Below are positions 1-4,707 of a stretch of 6,793 bases of DNA, piece after piece; within the stretch, counting starts at the first letter, position 1, and every line of letters begins with the position of its first letter. The stretch spans positions 10,623 to 17,415 of the forward strand of contig DNQP01000077.1 of the NCBI GenBank assembly GCA_003500955.1, given 5' to 3'. The stretch comes from Curvibacter sp. (GTDB taxonomy: Bacteria > Pseudomonadota > Gammaproteobacteria > Burkholderiales > Burkholderiaceae_C). The position numbers were made by a program, and so were the translations under genes. The notes under the pieces were generated by a model, which saw only the letters and a program-made list of their open reading frames with translations, searched no databases and was not told the DNA's origin.

Positions 1-519
1 CCCGCCCCGGCACCCGCCACGCCGCAGGCCGCGCCAGCGCCTGCCGTGGCCGCTGCCTCGGCCGTGGTGACCGAGCCCGCCGTGGCCGCCACGCCTGCGC
101 CCCTGCCCCCCGGCACCAAGGTCTACATTGAAGCGCCGTCGCAGCTGCGCCTGGACCTCAAGCGCGCCGAAGTCGCCCAGGGCGCCTCGGGCCGCGACGA
201 GATCGTCGTCATCGTCGATGTGTTGAACGTTGGCTACACCAGCCTCGCGCGCATCACCTTCGATGCCGCGCTCTACGACACCCGCAGCGGCCAGCCCGTG
301 GCCGTGATCGCCCCCACCGCACCCGACGCCGTGCCCTGGCACGCCTTCATGCGCCAGGCCCTGCGCCGCGGGCAGGGCGCGGAGGTGCGCCTGAGCTACA
401 GCAGCAGCTCCCCCTGGGCCGCGGAGCAGGCCGTGGCGCTGGTGAGTTCCGGGCGGTATCAGATCCACCTCAAGGCGGTGTCGCTGGCGGATGGGGACAA
501 TCGCTCGCTGCCGCTGTAG
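1..519 (+). CDS. Hypothetical protein, 3' end only: Pro/Ala-rich linker plus beta-rich C-terminal domain
   Basis: The reading frame is open from the first base, so the gene starts left of the window; 172 residues are visible, ending in TAG at 517-519. Visible residues 1 to about 38 are almost all Pro, Ala, Val and Thr, a low-complexity linker of the kind that tethers periplasmic or surface domains. Residues about 40-172 alternate hydrophobic and polar positions (for example VYIEAP, DEIVVIVDVLNVGYT, ARITFDAALYD, YQIHLKAVSL), which suggests a beta-sandwich. The LNVG-then-LYD pattern is reminiscent of Ig-like or CARDB/FxLYD-type extracellular domains, but this is an impression of fold, not a family assignment. 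The high GC at third codon positions fits the rest of the genome. No function can be given. It converges on the minus-strand LprI-like gene, with 154 bases between the two stops. Confidence 0.8.
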   Translation, partial: PAPAPATPQAAPAPAVAAASAVVTEPAVAATPAPLPPGTKVYIEAPSQLRLDLKRAEVAQGASGRDEIVVIVDVLNVGYTSLARITFDAALYDTRSGQPVAVIAPTAPDAVPWHAFMRQALRRGQGAEVRLSYSSSSPWAAEQAVALVSSGRYQIHLKAVSLADGDNRSLPL

Positions 520-673
520 GCGGTCGCGCAGAGCGGCTGAGACCGACTTTAGGTTGGCGAAGGTCTGATTTAGGCCGCTGATTGCAGCCGTTCGAATATA
601 GGGACATGGGTGACCGCTAATTCCGAGAGCGTTCATCTAGTCTTAGAGCCAGCATTTCCTAGCTCACTAAGTG
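520..673. other. Convergent intergenic region, no recognisable feature
   Basis: These 154 bases separate two convergent stop codons. Base composition drops here from very GC-rich to mixed, matching the minus-strand gene that follows. I looked for a bidirectional terminator and found no strong GC stem followed by a T-tract. The best candidate is a weak imperfect stem at 669-674 / 681-686 (one G-U pair), which overlaps the minus-strand stop codon and lacks a U-run. The left edge of the low-GC segment falls somewhere in this region. Confidence 0.5.
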
Positions 674-1618
674 CTAATTGGTACTTCCGGCTGAAAGGAA
701 TCCCATGAAAGCTTGAATGCTGGCAGGCGAGACTTTCGACGCTTGGAGTCTGGTCAGCCATGTTTGCAGCTCATCCGCTCTTTCCGCAGCAGACCTCTTC
801 AGACAATACCCCCAAGGCTCCGCTTCGCCTTCGGGCACCTCAGGAGGTTCGTTTACTACCCAGGTATCGCCATCTGGATTAGCTACTTCGACAGGTGGCC
901 ATCTCCTGTCTCTTTCGGCACAGACGCCATCGGTCCGCACTTGCCAATTTTTTCCTGAGAGTTCTAAGACCCGAGATATCTCGGTTTCTTTTGCCTGCCC
1001 TCGAAGCAAATTCCGGATATCCGCCTCCAGTCTCTTGATGGTCCTCTTGGAAACTTCTAGGTGCGCATACGCGCACTGCGCTTGCCCCCACCGGCCGCCC
1101 GCGTCATCACATGGGTCATAGACTTCGGCCTCAATACAGTCTGCATGAATCTGGATAGCCTCGGCTTGGCTCTTTGTCTCTACGCCGCCGTCAAAACCGA
1201 TCCGACATTCTCGCCGCGTCAGCAGCATAAGTCTGCCATCGACAGTGCGAGGTAAGCGGGATCCGAGGCCCGAATTGGGCGCGCATTCACCGCGTACCAG
1301 ATCCTGAAGACAGTTTGCCTGGGCGCCTAATTCGACGATGCGGCTCTCATACACCGTCTCAAGACAGGTAGACGACTTGCACGCCGCTCTTTTTCGTAAC
1401 CATTGACGCTGCCTTTGCAACAGGTCCGGCTTAGGATTGGCTGACTGCGCTGCCTCTCGGTAGGCCACAGCAAGCATATCGTCCAACTTGGAAAGTATGG
1501 GGTCCGCACAGATCTGCTTCTCTATCGATGTGGCTGCCCTTGCGCAGTCAAAACTCGCGGCCTGAGCAATGGCCCCCGACAATGAGAACGCAATAAGAAG
1601 CCATTTCGAAACATGCAT
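674..1618 (-). CDS. Secreted protein with two LprI/DUF1311-type domains (lysozyme-inhibitor-like)
   Basis: The protein has 314 residues from the ATG at 1618-1616. This start is chosen because AGGA lies 8 bases upstream and a signal peptide begins directly (MHVSKWLLIAFSLSGAIAQA, cleavage near residue 20). An in-frame open extension to 1717 has no such site. Residues about 23-99 match the LprI N-terminal / DUF1311 pattern: FDCARAATSIEKQIC, then LDDMLAVAYREA, QRQWLRKRAAC and a CLETVYESRIVEL end. Residues about 168-289 look like a second, more diverged copy: WGQAQCAYAHLEVSKRTIKRL, then KNWQVRTDGVC and GYCLKRSAAERADEL. The mature part has 12 cysteines, an even number consistent with disulfides in the periplasm. 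LprI of Mycobacterium tuberculosis is a lysozyme inhibitor; many DUF1311 proteins are uncharacterised, so inhibition of lysozyme here is inference. GC content is clearly lower than in neighbouring genes (about 47-58% in sampled 60-base blocks, against 67-78%), which suggests horizontal acquisition. Confidence 0.88.
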   Translation of the reverse strand: MHVSKWLLIAFSLSGAIAQAASFDCARAATSIEKQICADPILSKLDDMLAVAYREAAQSANPKPDLLQRQRQWLRKRAACKSSTCLETVYESRIVELGAQANCLQDLVRGECAPNSGLGSRLPRTVDGRLMLLTRRECRIGFDGGVETKSQAEAIQIHADCIEAEVYDPCDDAGGRWGQAQCAYAHLEVSKRTIKRLEADIRNLLRGQAKETEISRVLELSGKNWQVRTDGVCAERDRRWPPVEVANPDGDTWVVNEPPEVPEGEAEPWGYCLKRSAAERADELQTWLTRLQASKVSPASIQAFMGFLSAGSTN

Positions 1619-1763
1619 GGAGATCATCCTAAGGTCCCTGCATAAACCTGCACATCCCCCAAAAGGGGCACAAAGCAACGGATCCTGACTCGAAGCCTGG
1701 AAGAACGCTGTCGGCAAAGACGGTCACCGGCGATCAAAATAAGACTGGCAGCAACCGCTGCAA

Positions 1764-1776
1764 ACCTGTCACAGGT
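1764..1776. promoter_or_regulatory. Candidate operator: perfect inverted repeat ACCTGT-C-ACAGGT
   Basis: The sequence ACCTGTCACAGGT is a perfect 6-bp inverted repeat around a single central base, in the divergent intergenic region. It lies about 145 bases upstream of the LprI-like start and about 185 bases upstream of the coiled-coil gene. Its size and symmetry fit the site of a dimeric repressor or activator, but no regulator gene is in the window and it matches no consensus I can name. Chance occurrence is possible. Confidence 0.3.
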
Positions 1777-1875
1777 CAGCGTTGCACGCACGACCCCATC
1801 GATTCCGGTAGCCATGAAGCTGCTCGTGCGCGCCGCGCTCGGTCCGGTCGCCGGTGGCATCCCGCGTTCATGGGA

Positions 1876-1903
1876 TTTACTTTTGCCGGCATCGACCGAC
1901 AAT
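1876..1903 (+). promoter_or_regulatory. Weak sigma70-like promoter candidate for the four-gene cluster
   Basis: TTTACT at 1876-1881 (4 of 6 matches to TTGACA) is separated by 16 bases from GACAAT at 1898-1903 (4 of 6 matches to TATAAT). Transcription would begin near 1910 and give a leader of about 50 bases carrying the hairpin at 1916-1936 and the Shine-Dalgarno site at 1946-1951. It is the best candidate I found upstream of the cluster, but it is weak and unproven. Confidence 0.25.
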
Positions 1904-1915
1904 GCGGCGCTGATG

Positions 1916-1936
1916 TGCCCGGCCGCCGGCCGGGCA
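1916..1936 (+). repeat. Strong GC-rich hairpin in the leader of the four-gene cluster
   Basis: TGCCCGGCC (1916-1924) and GGCCGGGCA (1928-1936) are perfect 9-bp inverted arms around the three-base loop GCC. No T-run follows, so it does not look like an intrinsic terminator. It lies 22 bases before the ATG at 1959 and ends 9 bases before the GGGAGG ribosome site. If the promoter candidate is right, it forms near the 5' end of the transcript, where such stems can protect mRNA or affect translation. Confidence 0.5.
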
Positions 1937-1958
1937 TCCCGTTCTGGGAGGTCTCGTC

Positions 1959-2231
1959 ATGAAGCTGATCCTGGGTCTTGTCTCCGTGCTTGCTGCGGCA
2001 AGCGTCCTGGCGCAGCTGCCGCCGCCGCCACGTGCCGCCGAGCGCGTGCACACCAGTTACGAGGCCCAGGTTCCCAAAGAGGCCAAAGGTGGCGACAAGG
2101 TGGTGCCTGCGGCCAGCAACGCCGAACTCACCGACCTGATGCGCAAGCAGACGGAGGCCATCAGGGCCTTGCATGGCAAGGTCAACGAGCTGGAGGCGCG
2201 GGTCCAGAAGCTGGAGAAGGGGGCGCGCTGA
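1959..2231 (+). CDS. Small secreted coiled-coil protein, function unknown
   Basis: The protein has 90 residues. The ATG at 1959 has GGGAGG at 1946-1951, seven bases upstream, which fixes the start. Residues 1-18 (MKLILGLVSVLAAASVLA) form a clear Sec signal peptide with likely cleavage after VLA. The mature N-terminus is Pro-rich (QLPPPPR), followed by a flexible stretch. Residues about 55-88 (NAELTDLMRKQTEAIRALHG, then KVNELEARVQKLEKG) form an amphipathic helix with heptad-spaced Leu/Ile/Val, a probable coiled coil for self-association or partner binding. There is no cysteine, so it is not a lipoprotein. The stop TGA shares its A with the next start ATG (2231), which implies translational coupling to the membrane protein that follows. 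I do not recognise the family. Confidence 0.8.
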   Translation: MKLILGLVSVLAAASVLAQLPPPPRAAERVHTSYEAQVPKEAKGGDKVVPAASNAELTDLMRKQTEAIRALHGKVNELEARVQKLEKGAR

Positions 2232-2599
2232 TGAGCACCACCGACGCCGCCATGGCCGCGCTAGACGCGGCACAGAAGAACCTGGACAAGACCCTGGCCC
2301 AGGCCCCGTCGCCGGGCTGGTTGCAGCCCTGGTCGCCCGACCTGGTGCAGTTCCTCGCCATCGGAGTGCTGCTGTTTGCCTTTGCCGCGCTGATTCTGGC
2401 CACGGCCCTGCTGTGGCGTTCGCACGCGCCGGCCTACCACGTGCTGCGCGTGTTCGGCGTCATCACCATCCTGTGTTTTTCGGCGCTGCTGCTGATCGTC
2501 GGCTACAGCAATGATCAGCTCACGCCCATCGTCGGGCTCTTTGGCGCCATCGCCGGCTATCTGCTGGGCAAGGACGCGCAGACCAAGGGCGAGACTTAG
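2231..2599 (+). CDS. Small integral membrane protein with a C-terminal glycine zipper, function unknown
   Basis: The protein has 122 residues from the ATG at 2231, which overlaps the previous stop by one base. The same frame stays open far upstream, but that part overlaps the coiled-coil gene in another frame and is not considered coding. Residues 1-28 form an amphipathic Ala/Lys/Asp-rich helix. Residues about 39-61 and 70-91 are long hydrophobic membrane segments. Residues about 97-113 (LTPIVGLFGAIAGYLLG) form a third, with glycines at 102, 105, 109 and 113; the last three give GxxxGxxxG, a helix-packing pattern. A charged tail KDAQTKGET follows. No catalytic motif is visible. A holin-like or scaffold role would be speculation. 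Position and overlap suggest that it works with the secreted coiled-coil protein. Confidence 0.8.
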   Translation: MSTTDAAMAALDAAQKNLDKTLAQAPSPGWLQPWSPDLVQFLAIGVLLFAFAALILATALLWRSHAPAYHVLRVFGVITILCFSALLLIVGYSNDQLTPIVGLFGAIAGYLLGKDAQTKGET

Positions 2600-2690
2600 C
2601 GTTCGCGGTCCGCCCGGGGCAAGGGCGCCCGCCCGGGTCTGGTGCCTGTCGGTCCACAGCAGGGGGGCGCCTTGTACAAGGAGCCTATCC
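2600..2690 (+). other. Structured gap with palindrome over the ribosome binding site
   Basis: These 91 bases break the otherwise tight cluster. CCCGGG occurs at 2613-2618 and again at 2632-2637, with the self-complementary GGGCGCCC (2623-2630) between them, so a GC-rich fold is likely. No T-run follows. CCTTGTACAAGG at 2670-2681 is a perfect 12-base palindrome whose right half overlaps the AAGGAG ribosome site (2678-2683) of the next gene. It could be a protein site or could fold as a CCTT/AAGG hairpin with loop GTAC. Confidence 0.4.
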
Positions 2691-3152
2691 ATGGCAGAAC
2701 TCGACAAGTCCGTCCAGGCGCACGTCAGCGTCTTCATGTTCCTGGGCATCAACGGCCAGTCCATCCGGCCTTTCGTCACCACCGGCGAGCAGCCGGGCAT
2801 GGGTCCGCAGAAGATGCGCGACCTGACCTTCTTCAACGGCGCGGGCAGCCTGGAGATGCTCAAGGCGGTGGCGGCGCAGATGGCGCACATGCTCATCCTG
2901 CACGTCAACACCTATTACACGCAGCAGCGCGAGGCCGGGCACGAGAACAAGACGGTGCCCGAGCTGGTGGGGCTGTTCACGCCGGTGCTGATGGACCCGG
3001 CCAAGACGGTGCATGACCTGGCCCAGGCGGTGGACAAGGTCTTCCGCTTCAAGAACGAAGGCACGGCCGCGGTGCCGGTGGCGGCCATGGTGGCCGAGCA
3101 GCCGGTGTCTGCGCCGCTCAGGCGGCGGCTGCAGAAGATGGGCATCAGCTGA
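2691..3152 (+). CDS. Conserved-looking hypothetical protein of 153 residues, no signal peptide
   Basis: The ATG at 2691 has AAGGAG at 2678-2683, seven bases upstream, so this start is preferred over the longer open frame. There is no signal peptide. The N-terminal part (SVQAHVSVFMFLGINGQSIR, then PFV) is mixed hydrophobic. Residues about 53-76 (SLEMLKAVAAQMAHMLILHV) form a long, moderately hydrophobic helix rich in Met and His. Residues 88-120 (TVPELVGLFTPVLMDPAKTV, then HDLAQAVDKVFRF) look like an alpha-helical pair. The C-terminus is basic (LRRRLQKMGIS). It has no cysteine and no recognised catalytic motif. It is probably cytoplasmic or peripheral to the membrane. Ten bases separate it from the beta-barrel-like gene, so the two are likely co-transcribed. 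I do not recognise the family and assign no function. Confidence 0.78.
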   Translation: MAELDKSVQAHVSVFMFLGINGQSIRPFVTTGEQPGMGPQKMRDLTFFNGAGSLEMLKAVAAQMAHMLILHVNTYYTQQREAGHENKTVPELVGLFTPVLMDPAKTVHDLAQAVDKVFRFKNEGTAAVPVAAMVAEQPVSAPLRRRLQKMGIS

Positions 3153-3162
3153 AGGAGGCGCC

Positions 3163-4152
3163 ATGAGAATCATCGCCACTTCAGCGGCTGCGTTCTGCCT
3201 GCTGGCCAGCCCCGCGCTGGCGGCAGACGAGGGCAAGGGCATCGTGCTCACGCCCAAATACTTCGAGCCCGGTTCCGGCACGGGCCAGCAGGGCGGCCTG
3301 GGTTTCAGCTACAAGATCGACAAGACCGTGGCCACACCCGCGGCCAGGCAGGAGCTGTCGAAGGAGTCCTTCCACAAGCTTGATCTGGATTTCAAGGCTG
3401 AAGGCAATGTGGCTTTCAACCGCGACATCAATCCCAGCGACTTCCTCAAGACCGGACTCGAACTCAACTATGTCTACCAGTACGCCAGTGCCGCCACCCT
3501 GGGTGGCCCGGGTTCGGGCTGCGACCCGACCGATCCCGCCACGCTGCCGCAGTGTCGTGAGGAAGCGGCCCGCTCGCGCAGCGGCGACGCGCTGGTGCTG
3601 TTCACCGGCCTGGTGGGCTCGCTGGAGTCCGACCAGCGCTTCGACCGCCGCAACGAGACCTTTGGCGCGCATCTCACCACGGTCTACCGGCCCGCGCCGG
3701 GCTCTTTCGTCAACCAGGCCAATCCTCTGGACTGGCCCTTCCGCCTGGTGCGCTGGCTCACGGGCCACCCCATGGGGCTGACGGCTTCGCCCGATGCCTT
3801 CCCCAAGCTGCGCCTGGCGCTGGAGCGCGTGAAGCCCGACAAGGACCCGGATCGCGCGGCACTGCTGGGCAGCACGCCGGACTACAACCGCGGCAACATC
3901 GAGCTCGCGATGAGCAGCCCGGTCGGCGTGGTGCAGGGCCGTCAGGTGAAGTTCGAATGGAGCTGGCGCTACTTCAAGGAGCAGAACCCGGCGTCTGCGA
4001 TCGAGGCGGCCGGACTGGACCGTTATCGCTACGCGGCCTCCACCTTGCGCCTGGACTCGGGCTGGCAGCTGACCTATGCCACGGGAAGGCTGCCGCTGGA
4101 CCGGCAGTCCGACGCGGTCTGGGAGCTGGGTTATCGGGTCGAGTTCGATTGA
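3163..4152 (+). CDS. Exported protein, probable outer-membrane beta-barrel, function unknown
   Basis: The protein has 329 residues. The ATG at 3163 is preceded by AAGGAGG (3152-3158), and a signal peptide begins at once (MRIIATSAAAFCLLASPALA, cleavage at ALA-ADEG, residue 20). The mature protein is rich in alternating hydrophobic/polar segments typical of transmembrane beta-strands: about 72-86, 97-110, 142-156, 166-176, 214-224, 245-258, 262-273, 287-308 and 317-328. Loops between them are charged or Pro/Gly-rich. Cys120 and Cys131 lie in one predicted loop and could form a disulfide. The C-terminus WELGYRVEFD resembles the terminal strand read by the BAM machinery, but the usual final aromatic is penultimate here. 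I know no family match; porin-like or structural roles are guesses. It closes the four-gene cluster. Confidence 0.82.
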   Translation: MRIIATSAAAFCLLASPALAADEGKGIVLTPKYFEPGSGTGQQGGLGFSYKIDKTVATPAARQELSKESFHKLDLDFKAEGNVAFNRDINPSDFLKTGLELNYVYQYASAATLGGPGSGCDPTDPATLPQCREEAARSRSGDALVLFTGLVGSLESDQRFDRRNETFGAHLTTVYRPAPGSFVNQANPLDWPFRLVRWLTGHPMGLTASPDAFPKLRLALERVKPDKDPDRAALLGSTPDYNRGNIELAMSSPVGVVQGRQVKFEWSWRYFKEQNPASAIEAAGLDRYRYAASTLRLDSGWQLTYATGRLPLDRQSDAVWELGYRVEFD

Positions 4153-4231
4153 GGGGAGGGGGCTGCCCGGAGCGCTTGATCCCCGGACCCTTGCCCCCAG
4201 CGTAGACAGGGCCGGCCGGCCGGCTGCTAAT
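4153..4231 (+). promoter_or_regulatory. Leader region upstream of the metal-efflux operon
   Basis: These 79 bases lie between the beta-barrel-like gene and the CzcI-like gene. They hold the self-complementary run GCCGGCCGGCCGGC at 4211-4224, immediately before the start codon. I see no convincing -35/-10 pair with normal spacing (TTGCCC at 4191 has no partner) and no clear Shine-Dalgarno sequence. The operon promoter probably lies here or within the end of the upstream gene, but I cannot place it. Confidence 0.3.
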
Positions 4232-4597
4232 ATGCACCCCGTGCGCACACGCTTCATCGCCCTCTTGCTGGTTCTCATGAACGTCTGGCAGGTCGCCTCG
4301 GCGGCCGGCTTGGTGCAGTTCTGGGCCGAGCAGCGCGAGGCGCTGGAGCACACCGTCATGCATTGGCAGGGCGAGGCGCATCACCATGACAGCCAGGGCC
4401 ATGTGCATGCTGACGAGTCGGACGAATCAATCCAGCACATGATGGCCGACTGCTGTTTCCACCACTTTGGCGTCATCGCGGCCCCTGCGGTCGTGGCGCT
4501 GGAGCCGCTGCCCCAGCACGTGGCGCAGGCCGCCCAGGCTGTGCCGCCCCCGCCTTACCTCGACGGTCTGCGCCGTCCCCCCCGAAGCCTGATCTGA
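4232..4597 (+). CDS. czcI: CzcI-like His-rich periplasmic protein of a heavy-metal efflux operon
   Basis: The protein has 121 residues from the ATG at 4232. No good ribosome site precedes it, so the GTG at 4241 or ATG at 4277 cannot be ruled out, although the latter would cut into the signal peptide. Residues 1-24 (MHPVRTRFIALLLVLMNVWQ, then VASA) form a signal peptide. The middle is His-rich and acidic: His at 40, 44, 50-52, 57, 59, 69, 77 and 78, with Cys-Cys at 74-75, all plausible metal ligands. The Pro-rich tail (PPPPYLDGLRRPPR) resembles the conserved C-terminal pattern of CzcI proteins. In known czc/cnr/ncc clusters such small periplasmic proteins sit directly before the outer-membrane factor gene and are thought to modulate or sense metal. 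The family call rests on this pattern and on context, not on a search. Confidence 0.72.
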   Translation: MHPVRTRFIALLLVLMNVWQVASAAGLVQFWAEQREALEHTVMHWQGEAHHHDSQGHVHADESDESIQHMMADCCFHHFGVIAAPAVVALEPLPQHVAQAAQAVPPPPYLDGLRRPPRSLI

Positions 4598-4707
4598 CGT
4601 TGGCCGCGTGTGCGGCGCCCTGCGGGGTGCGCGCGCGGTTCCGTCGTCCGCGCGTGGCCGCTGAGCCGGCGCGTGCGGGTCGTGCAGATCACTCCGGGGG
4701 TCCTGTG
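4598..4707 (+). other. Intercistronic gap with a stable hairpin
   Basis: The 110 bases between the CzcI-like and CzcC-like genes contain CGCGCGG (4632-4638) and CCGCGCG (4648-4654), a perfect 7-bp stem with a nine-base loop. The stem extends to nine pairs if one G-U pair is allowed (4630-4656). No T-run follows, so complete termination is unlikely. The stem could stabilise or attenuate the downstream message. Although the frame of the downstream gene is open through this gap, it has no plausible start before 4705-4708. Confidence 0.4.

Larger units (their letters stand above)
1619..1958. other. Divergent intergenic region with candidate regulatory elements
   Basis: This 340-base stretch lies between the minus-strand LprI-like gene and the plus-strand four-gene cluster. 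Open frames crossing it lack ribosome binding sites, overlap better-supported genes and resemble no protein I know, so I treat it as non-coding. It contains a 6-1-6 inverted repeat (1764-1776), a weak sigma70-like promoter candidate (1876-1903), a strong 9-bp hairpin (1916-1936) and a short C4-A4-G4 inverted repeat (1657-1668) just upstream of the LprI-like start. No convincing minus-strand promoter was found. Confidence 0.6.

Noticed and set aside
520..673. Intrinsic terminator between the two convergent genes
   Set aside because: Only weak imperfect stems and no T-tract on either strand.
1657..1668. CCCC-AAAA-GGGG inverted repeat upstream of the LprI-like gene
   Set aside because: The arms are only four bases; too short to claim as an operator or terminator.
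1619..1717. Longer N-terminus for the LprI-like protein
   Set aside because: The extra 33 residues would precede a good signal peptide, and the ATG at 1618 has a well-spaced AGGA.
1814..2230. Upstream extension of the three-helix membrane protein
   Set aside because: It would overlap the whole coiled-coil gene in another frame. The encoded Arg/Ala/Gly-rich sequence looks non-coding, and the ATG at 2231 fits coupled translation.
1776..2273. Minus-strand open frame across the divergent gap and the coiled-coil gene
   Set aside because: It overlaps the regulatory region and a plus-strand gene with a good ribosome site and signal peptide. No start signal or recognisable protein pattern is seen.
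4189..4214. Possible MerR-type operator/promoter upstream of the CzcI-like gene (CCCTTGCC ... ACAGGG)
   Set aside because: The symmetry is only about four bases, and no -10 sequence lies at the 19-20 base spacing needed.
3181..4359. Long minus-strand open frame (392 codons) opposite the beta-barrel-like gene
   Set aside because: It is rich in Arg, Ala, Gly and Gln in the way typical of antisense frames in high-GC DNA and lacks a ribosome site. The plus-strand gene has a strong Shine-Dalgarno and a clear signal peptide.
4600..4707. Longer N-terminus for the CzcC-type protein
   Set aside because: The extension is Arg/Ala/Gly-rich without a ribosome site and would bury the signal peptide. The GTG at 4708 (or 4705) gives the usual family length.
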